From Liolophura sinensis (Eukaryota; Mollusca; Polyplacophora; Chitonida; Chitonidae): DNA of 64,000 bases. The stretch lies in NCBI RefSeq assembly GCF_032854445.1, contig NC_088297.1:11434163-11498162 (forward strand), read 5' to 3'. How positions within the stretch are numbered: the stretch's first letter is position 1; each line of letters starts with the position of its first letter. Positions 35,872 through 47,465 of this stretch are shown here, in pieces. The position numbers and the translations under genes were made by a program. The notes beneath the pieces were generated by a model. It searched no databases. It was not told the origin of the DNA and saw nothing but the letters and a program-made list of their open reading frames with translations.

Positions 35872-36544
35872 ATGCAATGATGCAACAGACTAATATGGTA
35901 ACAACAAAAATCACCGTAATTTATTGGATATAATGTCCAATTGTAACTGTAGTGTGACATGACACATATTGTCTAAAATAACATTTTCTCAAACAATAAG
36001 TATATTAAAGCACAGCCATTCGATATAATGGCTTTTGAGATGAGAAAAAGCGAGATACAGTGAGCCTTTGCCTAAGACCTTTGCCTTATTAACAGCACGA
36101 CAATAGTCCATGTGCCTTTTTCGCCTCATTCTAAATTTGTGCACCCATTTGAAAGCAATACGTATATATGTGCACATGACTATAACCAGGGGTCTGTGCT
36201 GGTTTTATAACGGCTAACCCCCAATAAAAACGGTCAAACGAAATCAGGACATTAATCAAAAGGTGTTAAACACACCTCATTTTTAAGGATATTTGTCAGC
36301 TTTCACAAATTTCTCAGCATAGTAAGTGAAATATTATAAAAACAGTGAAACGCCGATTGGATTACATGGACAAAAGACTGTGCCCGAATAATCCTTATCC
36401 TTATTTGTTATTCAGTTAAGGAATATCACCCTGGCATCTGAAATAACGTGTTGGAAACATAGAAGTCAGAATGGTAATTCCGAGCGCATCACAATGCTCC
36501 AAGAGCCTTTAAAGCTGCTGTCGTTGTGAGATCAAGTCAACCTG

Positions 36545-36722
36545 TTGCTGGCATTCTCTCCGGGCTTACGTGGGAAGGTCTTCGAGCAAACGTACGGATT
36601 GTCGTGGGTTTTTCCCGGCATCAGTCCGGTTTCCTCCCACCATAAAACTGCCTGCCGTAGTACAAGTGAAACATTCTTGAGTACGGCGTAAAACGGCGTA
36701 ATCAAATAAATAAATCAAATGT
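36545..36722 (+). mobile_element. V-SINE without head, orthologue of 15,825
   Basis: gttgctggcattctctccgg through gagtacggcgtaaaacggcg to AAATAAATAAAT; both flanks match A1. Confidence 0.75.
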
Positions 36723-36885
36723 CAGATCGAATAACGAATATGGCGCTATATCACCAAATTTGATATTTCAGATAAACATAATCTAATGAATGTACATTAT
36801 TTACAATAGAACAGGATTACCTACATGTAACCCTGCTAATGCCTTGGCCCCAGAGGATGCATAGGTTGCTATTATTTAGCATTTT

Positions 36886-37148
36886 GGGGGCCTCCGTGGG
36901 TCAGTTGGTTAGCATGCTAACGCAGCGTAATGACCCAGAAGCCTCCCACCAAGGCGGTCGCTGAGAGTTCAAGTCCAGCTCATGCTGGCTTCCTCTCCAG
37001 CCGTAAGTGTGAAGATCTGACAGAAACCTGCGGATGGATCGTGGGTTTGCCCCAGGCACTGTCCGGTTTCCTCTTACCATATAATGCTGGCCGCCGTCGT
37101 ATAAATGAAATATTCTTGAGTACGGTGTAAAACACCAATCAAAAAAAT
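36886..37148 (+). mobile_element. Hybrid V-SINE produced by deletion between two SINEs
   Basis: Near full length, with head ggcctccgtgggtcagttgg and A- and B-box-like parts. The left flank (atttagcatttt) is the left target duplication of the A1 SINE at 16,151. The right flank (aaatggtaaatg) is the right target duplication of the A1 SINE at 18,181. The two flanks therefore do not match each other. Confidence 0.88.
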
Positions 37149-37596
37149 CAAATGGTAAATGTGCACGTATAGGAATTTCACGAATTCAAGGAGAGGACTA
37201 AATGTAACATGGTCAATGAAGACAATATCCTGCGGTTCTTGTCAATTCTTCGTGGTTTGTAATTACCGTTTTCCGTTCCATTCTTATTCATAACGTAGAC
37301 TGGAGAGGTAACCCAAATGTCACAGAGTACATGAACAATGTATTAATACAACACTTGTGGTACACTCATATTGTGTTCACACATATAGGAATTATAGCAG
37401 TGAATTGTGGTTTAAAAATCTTCGGTTTTACTCCATGACAAAAGGACATGGTGTTCTCAGTGAAATATCAATCCAAATATTAATCCAAATAGTATAACCC
37501 TAAAGTTGTCAAATTAAAATGACATGCTCTCGGGGTGACACTGTTCACACCGATTGTATGCGCGCATGCGTCTGTGTATGTGTGTATGTATGCCTT

Positions 37597-37900
37597 GCGT
37601 TTTACGTCGTACTGAATAATTTTTCAGTCATATGACGACGAGATGTGTATATACACACTGCCTTCTTGTGGCAGGGCGAGTCCATGCAGCCAAAGTGCTG
37701 CTGCCATTGAAGTATCATGTGCAAGACATCAGACTTGCCACCCCACCCATTCACCCATTCACACTTTTATGACACTTGGCCAACCAGTCTTGTTCCCTTG
37801 CTCTAGCCTCTCAGTGATAAGCGCCAAGCAAGATAGCAAAACGTGCCATTTTTAAAGCGCTCAGTGGTATGACCCGACCGAAGCTGTCTTCAGCCCATGT
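37597..37900 (-). mobile_element. SINE family 3, orthologue of 18,843
   Basis: gcgttttacgtcgtactgaa through tatgacgacgagatg to the cccgaccgaagctgtcttca end; flanks match A1. Confidence 0.65.
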
Positions 37901-38397
37901 GAAGCTCTATAACAGAAATACCTTTAATTGTTTATAATTTCAGTTGGAATGTATTATCTATATATCTACAGCACGTAAAATTCAACTTTCAATAATGGCA
38001 TCTTCTGTCAAAGTGTAGCAAATGACAAATAGGTAAACAATAGAAAAGCCCAATTTTTGGAGTACTGTTGCCACAAATCTGCTAGTACGTCCCCATTCAA
38101 AGCGCATATTACATTTATAAAAAAAGTTATTCGTTTACCGGAAGGGCGAATGTTTTTGAGACGAAAAACGATACATTTCGGTTACGTTAAGAATGCACGT
38201 GATAGCCCGCATTAAGTGTCATTAATGTACCAAGGATGATGTTTGTAGGTGGAGTAATAATGGAGATATAGCCCAATACATAATTTATAGAAATAATGAC
38301 TTCTTCCCATAGCTAACCACTAACTGCGAACGGCAGTGTGAGTTATTTCACGTGTCGCATAGACGCACAAGGCTTAGATTTGTTAGCTTTATGTTTT

Positions 38398-38505
38398 CTT
38401 TATTTGATAGCTGTTTTTCGCCGTACTCAAGGATATTTTACTTATTCCACAGCGGCCAGCAATATGGAGGAAGGAAACTGCGCAGAGCCCAGGGGAAATT
38501 CGTGT
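38398..38505 (-). mobile_element. V-SINE 3' part, orthologue of 20,523
   Basis: tttcgccgtactcaaggata through cacagcggccagcaatatgg. Confidence 0.65.
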
Positions 38506-38704
38506 GTTACGAACCCCATATTTGGATATTGCATTATACTTTTTATAGTGTAACTGGTCAATGTCTGACCTATATTTTCTTGTAAGGCTCGTTGTCTCTA
38601 TGAGATTACGTATATTTTATCCCAGTTTGCCCTAAAAATGATTTTGTGTATATTTCCGAGGAGTGAAACAAACATCACCAGCTCAACATCACGGACGCTA
38701 CCGT

Positions 38705-39260
38705 GAACTCAACAGTTTTGCGGAAATCGTCCTCTCTACTTGATTCTTTTGCGGCCCTTAATCTGGCGATATGTCTCTATTATCGCGACGTTCTACTTCT
38801 AATTTAGAAATTTTTGCCCTTAACGTCTCATCATCAACATCAGCCATACTGACAACCTGCAGAATAAATTCGCACAAAGGATATTTCCCACCAAAGTAAC
38901 AGTGGTGACTAAAACGTTTGACAAAACTTGCTCGTCCTAATAGTGTCTCTCCGTCTTCTCAACGGCGGGGCACATCTGATGCTCTTCAAAACTTGAGGTC
39001 GTTTCCAGAACTTATAACCGTCAACGACACGTACATATCTAACCGTCATTCTCCAAACGATCCCACTTCTGACACCAAAATGTAGGGACTGGCTACTGCT
39101 TATTGAAAGAAAGTCAAACCCTGGTGTAATTTGTTTCAATGCACCTGTATATACCTGTTTGTTTTATGCACCTGTTTTATGTACCGTAACTTGTTTTATA
39201 TACCGTAGCCTTACAGTCCTGCCGTTATTTTGTTGTCATTGCGTGTACAGTGTATTCAGC
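38705..39260 (-). mobile_element. Truncated 5' end of a Gypsy-like LTR retrotransposon
   Basis: On the minus strand an LTR ends ...CAGTCCCTACA (plus 39,081), directly followed by TTTTGGTGTCAGAAGTGGGA (39,080-39,061), the leader/primer-binding form common in Gypsy elements. About 215 bp further an ATG (38,847) opens MADVDDETLRAKISKLEVER..., a gag-like coiled N-terminus that stops after 29 codons at 38,758. Sequence ends where homology of block B ends. The outer LTR end is not placed exactly. Confidence 0.55.
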
Positions 39261-40209
39261 CCTGAAACCCCCCCATTAATCTAGCTCTAACTAATTCATG
39301 AATGATTGAGAGGAGTGGATTCAGAGGGCATTCCAAGCTGGTTTTTGTGGCAGAATGAAGTCAAAAAAATCAGGAACAAGGAATAAAATTAACGGGTAGC
39401 GTAAAATGAATGGATGAAGGATTGGAGTTTAACCCCATATTTGGCAGTATTTCGGACATATCGTGGAAACATGTTAGTAACAGGAAACATTTCTGGTTTC
39501 CATATAAAAATGAACACATCTAAACTCAAAAACATAAATGGGCCAAGAAAAAAAAGCAATTAAAATTCGATTTTTTAAAATTAATATTATTATTTTGTAA
39601 CGGTAAACATTAAATCATTAACATGTATTCCTACTATGCCAGCCATATCGTAAGCATGACATGGCCCGATAACAAACTGTCTTTTCATATAATGACTAAT
39701 ATAACAAATATATCGATCAGAATAGATTCAAAATACATAATGAGATAAATTGGACATGAAATTCTTAACACATGTCAAATTCAAATCGTACCGGTTGATC
39801 CAACGTGTTTTGATGTAAGTTGATCCAATGTAAAAATGGCTTTAAAATATGGTTTCCCGAAGGCGTCATAGATCAGTCCGGAAATTAAGTAGCCTGTTAT
39901 CGTGACGTTAACGGCGCTAACTGTCAAATCAAATTTGTTGATGTGAGAGTTCAAACTGGGAAAGCCATGCTGGTCTCAGGTCCCCAGTATTTTTATCGAT
40001 GACTTCATTTTCGAACATTTCTGACCATTGACCATGAAAATTAGAGGTTATAAAATATAAAATATGCCTCAAAAATGAAAAAATAATTTTTGCCATATCT
40101 TTCTTCATTTTTAGCTCATCTGCATGAACGAAGTACGGTGAGATATTGTGAGAAAGGGAAAAGGTGGTTAACTTTTTCTCATAAATGGATTGAAGGTTAA
40201 GCCTAGTCT
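39261..40209. other. Unique non-coding spacer
   Basis: AT-rich, no recognised feature and no convincing frame. Confidence 0.45.
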
Positions 40210-40548
40210 GTGAGTGAGTGCTTGGGGTTTAACATCGTACTTAACAATTTTTCAGTTATATGACGACGAAGGAGTCCTTAGAGTGCATGTAATGTGCCTC
40301 CTTCTTGCAGGACGGATTTCCAAAGTTTTTTTATCAAGTGCTGCTTCACTGAGACGACTTACCGAAGTTAAGTAAGCTGCCCAGGCCAAGCCATTATACT
40401 GATACGGGTCAACCAGTCGTTGCACTATACCCTTCAAGCTGAACGTTTAAATGATGACCAAGGTCTTAGGTGTGACTCGACCCAGAATTGACCCTGGACC
40501 TACCGCATCCCGAGGCAGACGCTTTAACAAAGGTGCTATCGGGCAAAA
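40210..40548 (-). mobile_element. SINE family 2, near full length with tRNA-like head
   Basis: Reverse complement has an A-box-like TAGCACCTTTGTTAAAGCG (damaged) and B-box-like GGGTCGAGTCACACC, then the body and the tail gttaaaccccaagcactcac. It is a SINE head and not a functional tRNA: the A box is degraded and no cloverleaf closes. Confidence 0.75.
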
Positions 40549-40623
40549 TATTTTCATAACTACCCTCATTTAGCATATTGCTGGTGCTTTTCCATGTATT
40601 AGTATTTTGTTCATGCACCTCTT

Positions 40624-40903
40624 CTTAAAGTACCGGGGGCCTCCGTGGCTCAGTCGGTTAGCGCGCTAGCGCAGCGTAATGACCCAGGAGCCTCTCATCA
40701 ATGCGGTCGCTGTGAGTTCAAGTCCAGCTTCCTCTCCGGCCGTAAGTGGGAAGGTTTTCCAGCAACCTGCGGATGGTCGTGGGTTTCCCCCGGTCTGTGC
40801 CCGGTTTCCACCCACCATAATGCTGGCCGCCGTCGTATAAGTGAAATATTCTTGAGTACGGCTTAAAACACCAATCAAATAAATAAATAAACTTAAAGTA
40901 CCG
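40624..40903 (+). mobile_element. Full-length V-SINE with perfect 12-bp target-site duplication
   Basis: cttaaagtaccg at 40,624-40,635 and 40,892-40,903. Complete order: tRNA-like head (ggcctccgtggctcagtcgg; B box gtgagttcaagtccagc), V-type domain (gtgggtttcccccgg...cggtttccacccacc), tail (attcttgagtacggc) and AAATAAATAAATAA. Best reference copy in the window. Confidence 0.92.
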
Positions 40904-41056
40904 AACCTATTTCCATGACACGTGCATCTTCCCTATCATCTACACTTGTGCATGCTTACACTAAAATTACAATGGGCTTCATCGTTTTTATAGGTGTTGC
41001 ACCTATTTCCTTCTGTATACCTTTTATGTCATATAAAAATCTACACGTACGTGATT

Positions 41057-41132
41057 AATAATAATAATAACAGTAATAATAACAACAACAATAATAATAA
41101 TAATTATAATAATAATTATTATTGTTTTAATT
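41057..41132. repeat. (AAT)n/(AAC)n microsatellite
   Basis: taataataataataacagta and following ATT/AAT trinucleotides. Confidence 0.9.
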
Positions 41133-41796
41133 GTTATAGTTATCCCATTCGGGTACATACATGCAGTGTGATAACCCTTTTCATGCATACAGCTAAATGA
41201 GCAAGCTTAAGACGCATTTCATTAGTGTCATGTTGTACTCAAACTTCCATGTTGTACACAGATAATATCTCAGGATATCTGAGAATGTGAATATCTGAGA
41301 ATACTTCCATTTCCTCTGGCTAGTCAAGATGGTTGTATAGTATTACGAAATATTGAAGCCAACATTATCGTGTTCAGTAATTCTTTATAAATTGTGTATG
41401 TCAGGACGATGTCGGTTAAAGGTTAACCTGTGTATATGAAAGCAAGTTTTTTCCAATGGTTTTACCATAAATTTCATTATTTCCCTTAAACCCAAATCAA
41501 AAAAACCTTTCAAAGATTCTTTTCCTGTATCCTTTAAAGTAAATGTGTATGGGAACCATGGGATTAAAGGATTTGTTTTCGAGACGATAGCACTGGCTCA
41601 GATTTGTTGGCAAATTGTCCCTTGACAAGCCAAAATAACGGATGAAAATTGTGTTACATGCTCTCTGCAGTTTATCATTAAATGTATAATATTCCCGATA
41701 CAAAATAACAACAATATTTGTATTTCATACCTAAGTAGTCCATGTAGTAACATATATATGAATGAACAAAATGAAGAAATAAAATCAGAACTCCTT
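41133..41796. other. Unique spacer with one short repeated segment
   Basis: Near 41,605-41,660 lies cccttgacaagccaaaataa..ggatgaaaattgtgtt, which recurs at 43,462-43,500. Unrecognised; possibly a remnant of a dispersed element. Confidence 0.4.
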
Positions 41797-42913
41797 TACC
41801 TAGAAGTATGCAACTTCCTTATAGCTAGTCTCCACGGCACAGTACACATGTTACGTCATCTTGTAGAAATTATTTTAATTTCGGTGTGGTTTGAACCGCC
41901 ATGGGTATATGTATACATGTAGGTACTAGTGTGTATCAGAGTATGTACGCCCACTTCCTGTAAGTTTCCGTTGGTCAGCTTATCTTTGCTCTTCCACTGA
42001 GTGGTCACGAGGGCGGTTTGATCAGTTAATTGTATATCGTATATGTCGTTGTGGTATGTGCGTTTTAAATGCGGACTGCAATGCAAAAATATGCCTAGCG
42101 GGCAGACACGTCCCTTGCCTTGACACAGGTCAGCATAAATACTGACCACTGGTATGGCCAAGGTGATCTTACCTTGGTCCTAGTGCGTGCATGATACATG
42201 CACTTGTGTCAAGTGTATGCCTGTTAAGAAGAAACGAATAAAAGCAATGGGAAGCCTGCACTCCACAGACTTAACATCTTGTTTCCGACTGTTCTCGTTT
42301 CTGTGTTGTTCTTCTGTCAACTGGTCTTTAAAGTCAATACCCAGTCCAATACTGGGACGAGCCTGCATTTCTGTGGGTATATGCAAAGAGCGCTCCCATC
42401 CTACTTAAGTGACAAGCCCTAACACCGAGCACGAAAAGATCGCAAAAGTTTGCAATCTGTGGGAGCTCGCGGCACCTGGTGGAAAAATATACCAAACTTT
42501 TGGGGGGAAATTGAGAACTGAATCATGGGAAATGTAATTGTAAACGGCTGCTACAAGAACTGGCCACAAACTGAAACTGAAACTCCGTATTTAATAACTA
42601 CGATTTTGATAATCATTGTTGGTATGCAGCCCTAACCCTAACCTTAACCCTAACCCTAAACCCATTGGCTATTTTATATTTCCAAGCAACTCTAAGACAG
42701 TTACTATCAAAGACATTGTTGTACTTTTACAAAACTCTCCGTTGTCGGAATTTTTAAAAGTCTATTTCAACACAACTGCGTTTGGATCCCATAATGCATC
42801 GGACGTTTCCCAAACGTTAGCTGCGCAGGTAGGTCACATACTGTGTTAGAGATGGAAGGAAGGTATAAAGTGCCGTGGAGACTAGCTATAGGGAAGTTGC
42901 ATACTTCTAGGTA
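41797..42913. mobile_element. 1.1-kb element with 44-bp terminal inverted repeats
   Basis: Left end 41,797-41,840 (tacctagaagtatgcaactt...) and right end 42,870-42,913 (...aagttgcatacttctaggta) are inverted copies with one mismatch seen. Each outer end includes TA, so a TA target duplication with CCTAG-starting ends is likely. No transposase frame inside: a non-autonomous DNA transposon. Internal frames are short and unrecognised. Confidence 0.75.
42630..42663 (-). repeat. Interstitial telomere-type repeat
   Basis: About five units of cctaac/ccttaac, i.e. TTAGGG on the minus strand with one variant, inside the TIR element. Too short and too far from an end to be a telomere. Confidence 0.85.
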
Positions 42914-42924
42914 ATGGACTTATG

Positions 42925-43098
42925 ATAAAACAGAATATAATAAGACGTACAGCATAAAGAGAAGCCCAGAGCAGGTACGACAGTTTAATAGCTGGCAAAT
43001 GGTTTTGTCCGGTTTCCCTCGATCATAATGCTGGCCGCCGTCGTATAAGTGAAATATTCTTGAGTACGGCGTAAAACACCAGTGAAATCAAATAAATG
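42925..43098 (+). mobile_element. DR48 fragment joined to a V-SINE 3' fragment
   Basis: DR48 part 42,925-42,990 (gacgtacagcataaagagaa, tagctggcaaatgg), immediately followed by V-SINE central domain and tail to 43,098. Confidence 0.65.
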
Positions 43099-44385
43099 AA
43101 TTTACCTTCAACACATCAATTGAATGTATATTTCAAGATAAAAAAATTAGAACATTTTGTGGATGTATCAACAAACAGTGCTTAAATGTCAGTGTAGATT
43201 ATTGATAGGACAAAACATATAATTATCATCCAGTAAATCTCTCCTCTGAGTGTTGACTGCATTTTCGTCGACCTGAAGATAAAAAGGGTCGTTCGATATG
43301 CTCCTTCTGTGCCCCAGGGACTAAGGCCCAAATGTAGATCCCAAGTGTATGATAACTCTGAAGTTAAACGCACACATTCAAAGGGAGAGGGGGAGAAGGA
43401 AGGGAGGGGGAGGGAGGACGTTTTCGGAAGTTTGCACTGGTTCGAACTTGATGGCAAACCCTCCCTTGACAAGCCAAACTAATGGATGAAAATTGTGTTC
43501 GAGTCATTTTTGGTACAATAATGGCACTTACTGCAGCCTATCACGTCATGTCAGTATTTCCCGATTCTAACACAAGGGGATCTTCTGTGAATAGCAGCCT
43601 GAATAGCAGACTGGCCCAAACCTCTATCGATACTGCACATTCCGGCATTATATTTTCGTATAATAATGACACTTAATGCGGCCTATCACGTGATACCAAT
43701 ACTTCCTAATAAACTGCAGTCTGAACAGCAGTTTGAATAGCACAAATGCATCGCATTTTGTGCCATTAAGGTACCAAATATGGTGTCAGTGGGTGTAGTA
43801 TTAATGGAGATTTTATAAATTAAAGAAATAATGACTTTGTCCCAGTTAAATAGCTAACCGTTAACTGCGAACCACACACTAAAGTGTTTCATGTGAAATA
43901 CGACACACCCAGTCTGAGCCCGGACAACCTACAGATAGCTTTCATGGGCTGTTTTCTGAACATAGGAAGGGCCCATCGATGTGATACTATCATACCACAG
44001 GCTCTAAGGCTTATATGGAGATCGCAAGGGCGATGACTATGAAGTTAAATGCACACAATCAAAAAACAATCGCATGAATATCGCATGAATACAATCTATT
44101 TATACTTCTACAATAGTATATTTGAACAAACAGAAATGTGTGTATAACACTGGTGATTCTCAGTCTATAGGCAACCTATCACGTGAACCTCATACTTCCC
44201 GATTCTAGCACCAGATAGATAGATCCAGATAGCGCTGATTCGGCTGCGGTTTGTTTCTGGTACCTGGTTAAGGACAGTGATTTCTACCGGTCTGTGTACA
44301 CCCTCCCACCCACCTACCCCCAACCCCCCGACAACCATATATTTTGCATGAATAATAAGATATCTTATGATAGATGCCGTACGTG
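43099..44385. other. Unique spacer, no gene
   Basis: A G-rich/C-rich tract near 43,380-43,420 and a repeated pair of short segments near 43,510-43,700 (ggcacttactgcagcctatc versus gacacttaatgcggcctatc). No coding support. Confidence 0.4.
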
Positions 44386-44633
44386 GGAAAGTCTGCCAGC
44401 AACCTGCAGATGGTCGTGGGTTTCCCCCTGTCTCTGCCCGGTTCCCTCCCACCATAACACTGGCCGCCGACGTACATGTAAAATATTCTTGATTTATTTA
44501 TTTTTTTAATTGGTGTTTTACGCCGTAGAATTATGGAGGGAGGATTCTCACGACCATCCGCAGGTTGCTGCAAGACCTTCCCATTAAAAATATTCTTGAG
44601 CATCAATAAATAAATAAATAAATAAATAAAAAT
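44386..44633. mobile_element. V-SINE pieces in opposite orientation (foldback)
   Basis: Plus-sense central domain and tail at 44,386-44,500, minus-sense tail and domain at 44,494-44,585, then a plus-sense tail end with (AAAT)n. Reads as one SINE inserted into another, or an inverted rearrangement. Confidence 0.7.
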
Positions 44634-44881
44634 ATTATAGATGTCCATGAGCTTATACCTGGTTTGTCAATACTATTGATATTGGGAATTGCTCAAACAT
44701 TGTCAGCCTCGCATAATCCAGACCTTTGATTTTAGTACATTTTGGTGTTTTCAGAGTCCTAAATACTTCTTTTATAGTATAAGATGTAGGTTTGGAAGTA
44801 ATGCTTATTGGAAAAAGGGCAGTTGTTTTTAACAAAAAGGAGGTAAAAACAGATTTGAGCAGATATCCTATGTGAATGCGC

Positions 44882-45260
44882 ACTCAAGAATATTTCACTT
44901 ATGCGACGGCGGCCAGCATTATGATGAGAGAAAAACGGGCGGAGGAAACCGGAGTAAGATAGATATTGTTACCTGTTTACGTACTGGTGTTACATTAGCG
45001 GTAGCAAGTGTTCCCCCCTCATCTAATAATCATTACATTGCGGTATTTTACTACACTTCAGGCCTCATTTAATTTAGTCAGAGATCTATTGCTGTCGAGG
45101 AAGGTGCGCAAGAATGATTGCTTGTGGTTAATCCATAGACCAACTGGATGCTGTTTAACGCCATGCTCAAAACTGTTTCAGTTATTAGACAACAGTCAGG
45201 TTTATGGGTGGAGAAAACCGGAGTGCCCTGTGGGCAAACTAGATCGCCAGGACACAGCTT
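44882..45260 (-). mobile_element. Two old V-SINE remnants
   Basis: 44,882-44,955 (ctcaagaatatttcacttat, cggcggccagcattatgatg) and a strongly diverged piece at 45,148-45,260 (gctgtttaacgccatgctca, ggtttatgggtggagaaaac). Confidence 0.55.
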
Positions 45261-45748
45261 ATTGCAGAGCGTATGGACAACACTGGCAGCTTCAGGCATT
45301 CCTATAAGGCGTGACTGTATCCGGAACGGCAAAATTTAATTAATCTAATTGGTGATACGTTGGAGGGCACAGAGTTTGCGTACCCCGGTCTATTCACAAG
45401 TATAAACTTCAGACAACTGTTGTCAGCTTGAGAACAATGTGTACACGCTGTTCAACGTCCAACTTGAAATCATATTCCTTAAGTATGTTTCGAGCAATGG
45501 CTGTTTCTTATATCCATTATTTATGCTCTTGATAAGACTTTGGCTAGAAGTGACATGTAACAAATCAGGTCAGCTATTTAAGTAACATATGGTGAAGGAC
45601 ACCTTGCAACCAGATAGGAAATCATTCCACTCTGCTCACAGTAACAGATGCGAAATGACACAATGGCTTCTCGGGTATGCGGTTGAAGTTGTTATGTAAC
45701 AGGTGTTGCAGATCGATTAGGCTAAGCCAAACTATTCGTTGCTAACCA

Positions 45749-46107
45749 TCAGCCTAATGTAAGTGAGTGAGTGCTTGGGGTTTAACGTCGTACTCAACAA
45801 TTTTTCAGTCATATGACGACGCAGGAATCCTTAGGGTGCATGTACGTGTAATGTGCCTTCTTGTTGCAGGACGGATTTCCACCGCTCTTTTATTTAGTGC
45901 TGTAAGTATGGCGCACCGCCCGAGCCATTATATTGATACGGGTCAACCAGTCGTTGCACCCCTTCATGCTAAACGCCAAGCGAGGAAGAACAACTTCCTC
46001 TTTTAAAGTCTTTGGTGTGACTCGATCAAGGATTGATCTTGGATCTACCGGTCCCGAAGCGGACGCTCTACCAACTGTGCTATTCGGGCCGGTCAGCCTA
46101 ATGTAAG
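45749..46107 (-). mobile_element. SINE family 2, full length, 15-bp target-site duplication
   Basis: tcagcctaatgtaag at 45,749-45,763 and again at 46,093-46,107. Reverse complement has A box TAGCACAGTTGGTAGAGCG and B-box-like TTGATCGAGTCACACC, so the family has a tRNA-derived Pol III promoter. Reference copy for the family. Confidence 0.92.
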
Positions 46108-46540
46108 CTGCTAAATACATAGGATAATATACAGATAGTGCATGCAGGGGAATGGGACATCAAGAATTGTGAGCTCCAGGGAAGTGATATTTTTCGTTCT
46201 CGTTGAATATAACTTGTCAAGAGCTGAAAAATTCCTGATGTCCCAAGCCACAGCATGTACCATATGTTTCATTATACAAAAAGTGTCTTTTCGAGTTGTA
46301 CTTTAAATCGTCGAATTTGTACTTCCATACGGGTGCTATTGCCACCATTCGCTTGCTTACTTTACAAACCAGTAGACGGCAGAGAGCTCTCAAAAGGAGA
46401 TAACTGCTGCAGAATAAACGCACGTGATCATTGGATATTAGCAGGCATCGTTGGTTACTGCCTCGTAAACGTGGGATAATACTTTGTGAGCGTGACGTTA
46501 CATTCCTTGGCGCGCGTGATTGTTGTACATCATGTTTTGC
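46108..46540. other. Unique spacer
   Basis: No gene or known repeat recognised. Confidence 0.4.
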
Positions 46541-46550
46541 GGAATATCAT

Positions 46551-46588
<38 letters not shown>

Positions 46589-46629
46589 ACTTGAATACGA
46601 AGTACAATTACTGAAGAACACGTGTGTTC

Positions 46630-46692
<63 letters not shown>

Positions 46693-46706
46693 CTGAAGAA
46701 CACGTG

Positions 46707-46776
<70 letters not shown>

Positions 46777-46819
46777 CACACGTGTTCTTCAGTAATTGTA
46801 CTTCGTATTCAAGTAAATT
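46541..46819. repeat. (TA)n tracts inside a perfect 49-bp inverted repeat
   Basis: Left arm 46,584-46,632 and right arm 46,771-46,819 are exact inverted copies (aatttacttgaatacgaagt... / ...acttcgtattcaagtaaatt). Between them are two (TA)n runs separated by a partial third copy of the arm's inner part (tactgaagaacacgtgtgtt). A third (TA)n lies left of the left arm. The whole can fold into one long hairpin. Confidence 0.93.
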
Positions 46820-47465
46820 TTACTTGTTTGTCTGCTTGAAACAAAATACGCCTCACTGCTGCTCCGAAGTGGGACGATTTCCTGTCTAGTTTCAAGGCGT
46901 CCTTTGCCAGCTGTGAATGGGTTTTACATGACAACAGATTGTGCAAACACTTAAATCGTTACAAACCACACAGGGATGGCTCATATTTCTAGAGTGAATC
47001 ATGCCCATGATCGAGCGTGGAAAGGTCTCCACTGAGTAAAAGTGTTAGTCCATTCCTTTCAAAAGTAGTAGTTTGTGTTCCATAGTAGTTGAAACAAATG
47101 CGAGTGGCCTATTCCCGCTATATTTGCTTTTTTGTGTAAAAGTTTTATATATGGTGATAAAAACATAGCATTTTGAAAATTTTAGTCTCGTGAGAACTAT
47201 TATATTGCGAGCAAAATCACTACATGTTTTCACTACATTTTGTTTAAACTAGCTGGCGTGTAAGTTGCCACATCTTCGCCGAAACTTCGCGAATGAAACT
47301 TACAGCAGATTTAACAATGCACTACCGTACTGAGTTAGTAAGCTTCATGAACCTCTAATACGATGTAAGTTGACATGAATAGTAGGGTGAATACCTGTCT
47401 GGCCTTAATCTCCATGTATAGTATCTGACATTACAAGCTTCTAAGAATGACTTTTAACAGAAGAG
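46820..47465. other. Unique spacer
   Basis: No recognised feature. Confidence 0.4.

Larger units (their letters stand above)
31213..38704 (+). repeat. Block B: direct copy of A1
   Basis: Starts inside a 48-bp minisatellite unit (31,219 onward: ccagtgtgatagacgtacag) and follows A1 in order to 38,704. Differences from A1: only about one minisatellite unit instead of 26, a SINE insertion at 31,960, no Penelope-like insert, extra DR48 sequence at 34,645-35,310, deletion of A 16.3-18.2 kb by SINE fusion, and no LTR-like insert at the place matching 19,361. Confidence 0.9.

Noticed and set aside
40636-40730. Functional tRNA genes
   Set aside because: A- and B-box-like sequences occur only as SINE heads with the usual SINE bodies attached; no closed cloverleaf or anticodon arm is evident.
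42630-42663. Telomere
   Set aside because: About five units only, internal to a TIR element and flanked by ordinary sequence.
46431-46889. 152-codon Ile/Tyr-rich frame
   Set aside because: Translation of (TA)n.
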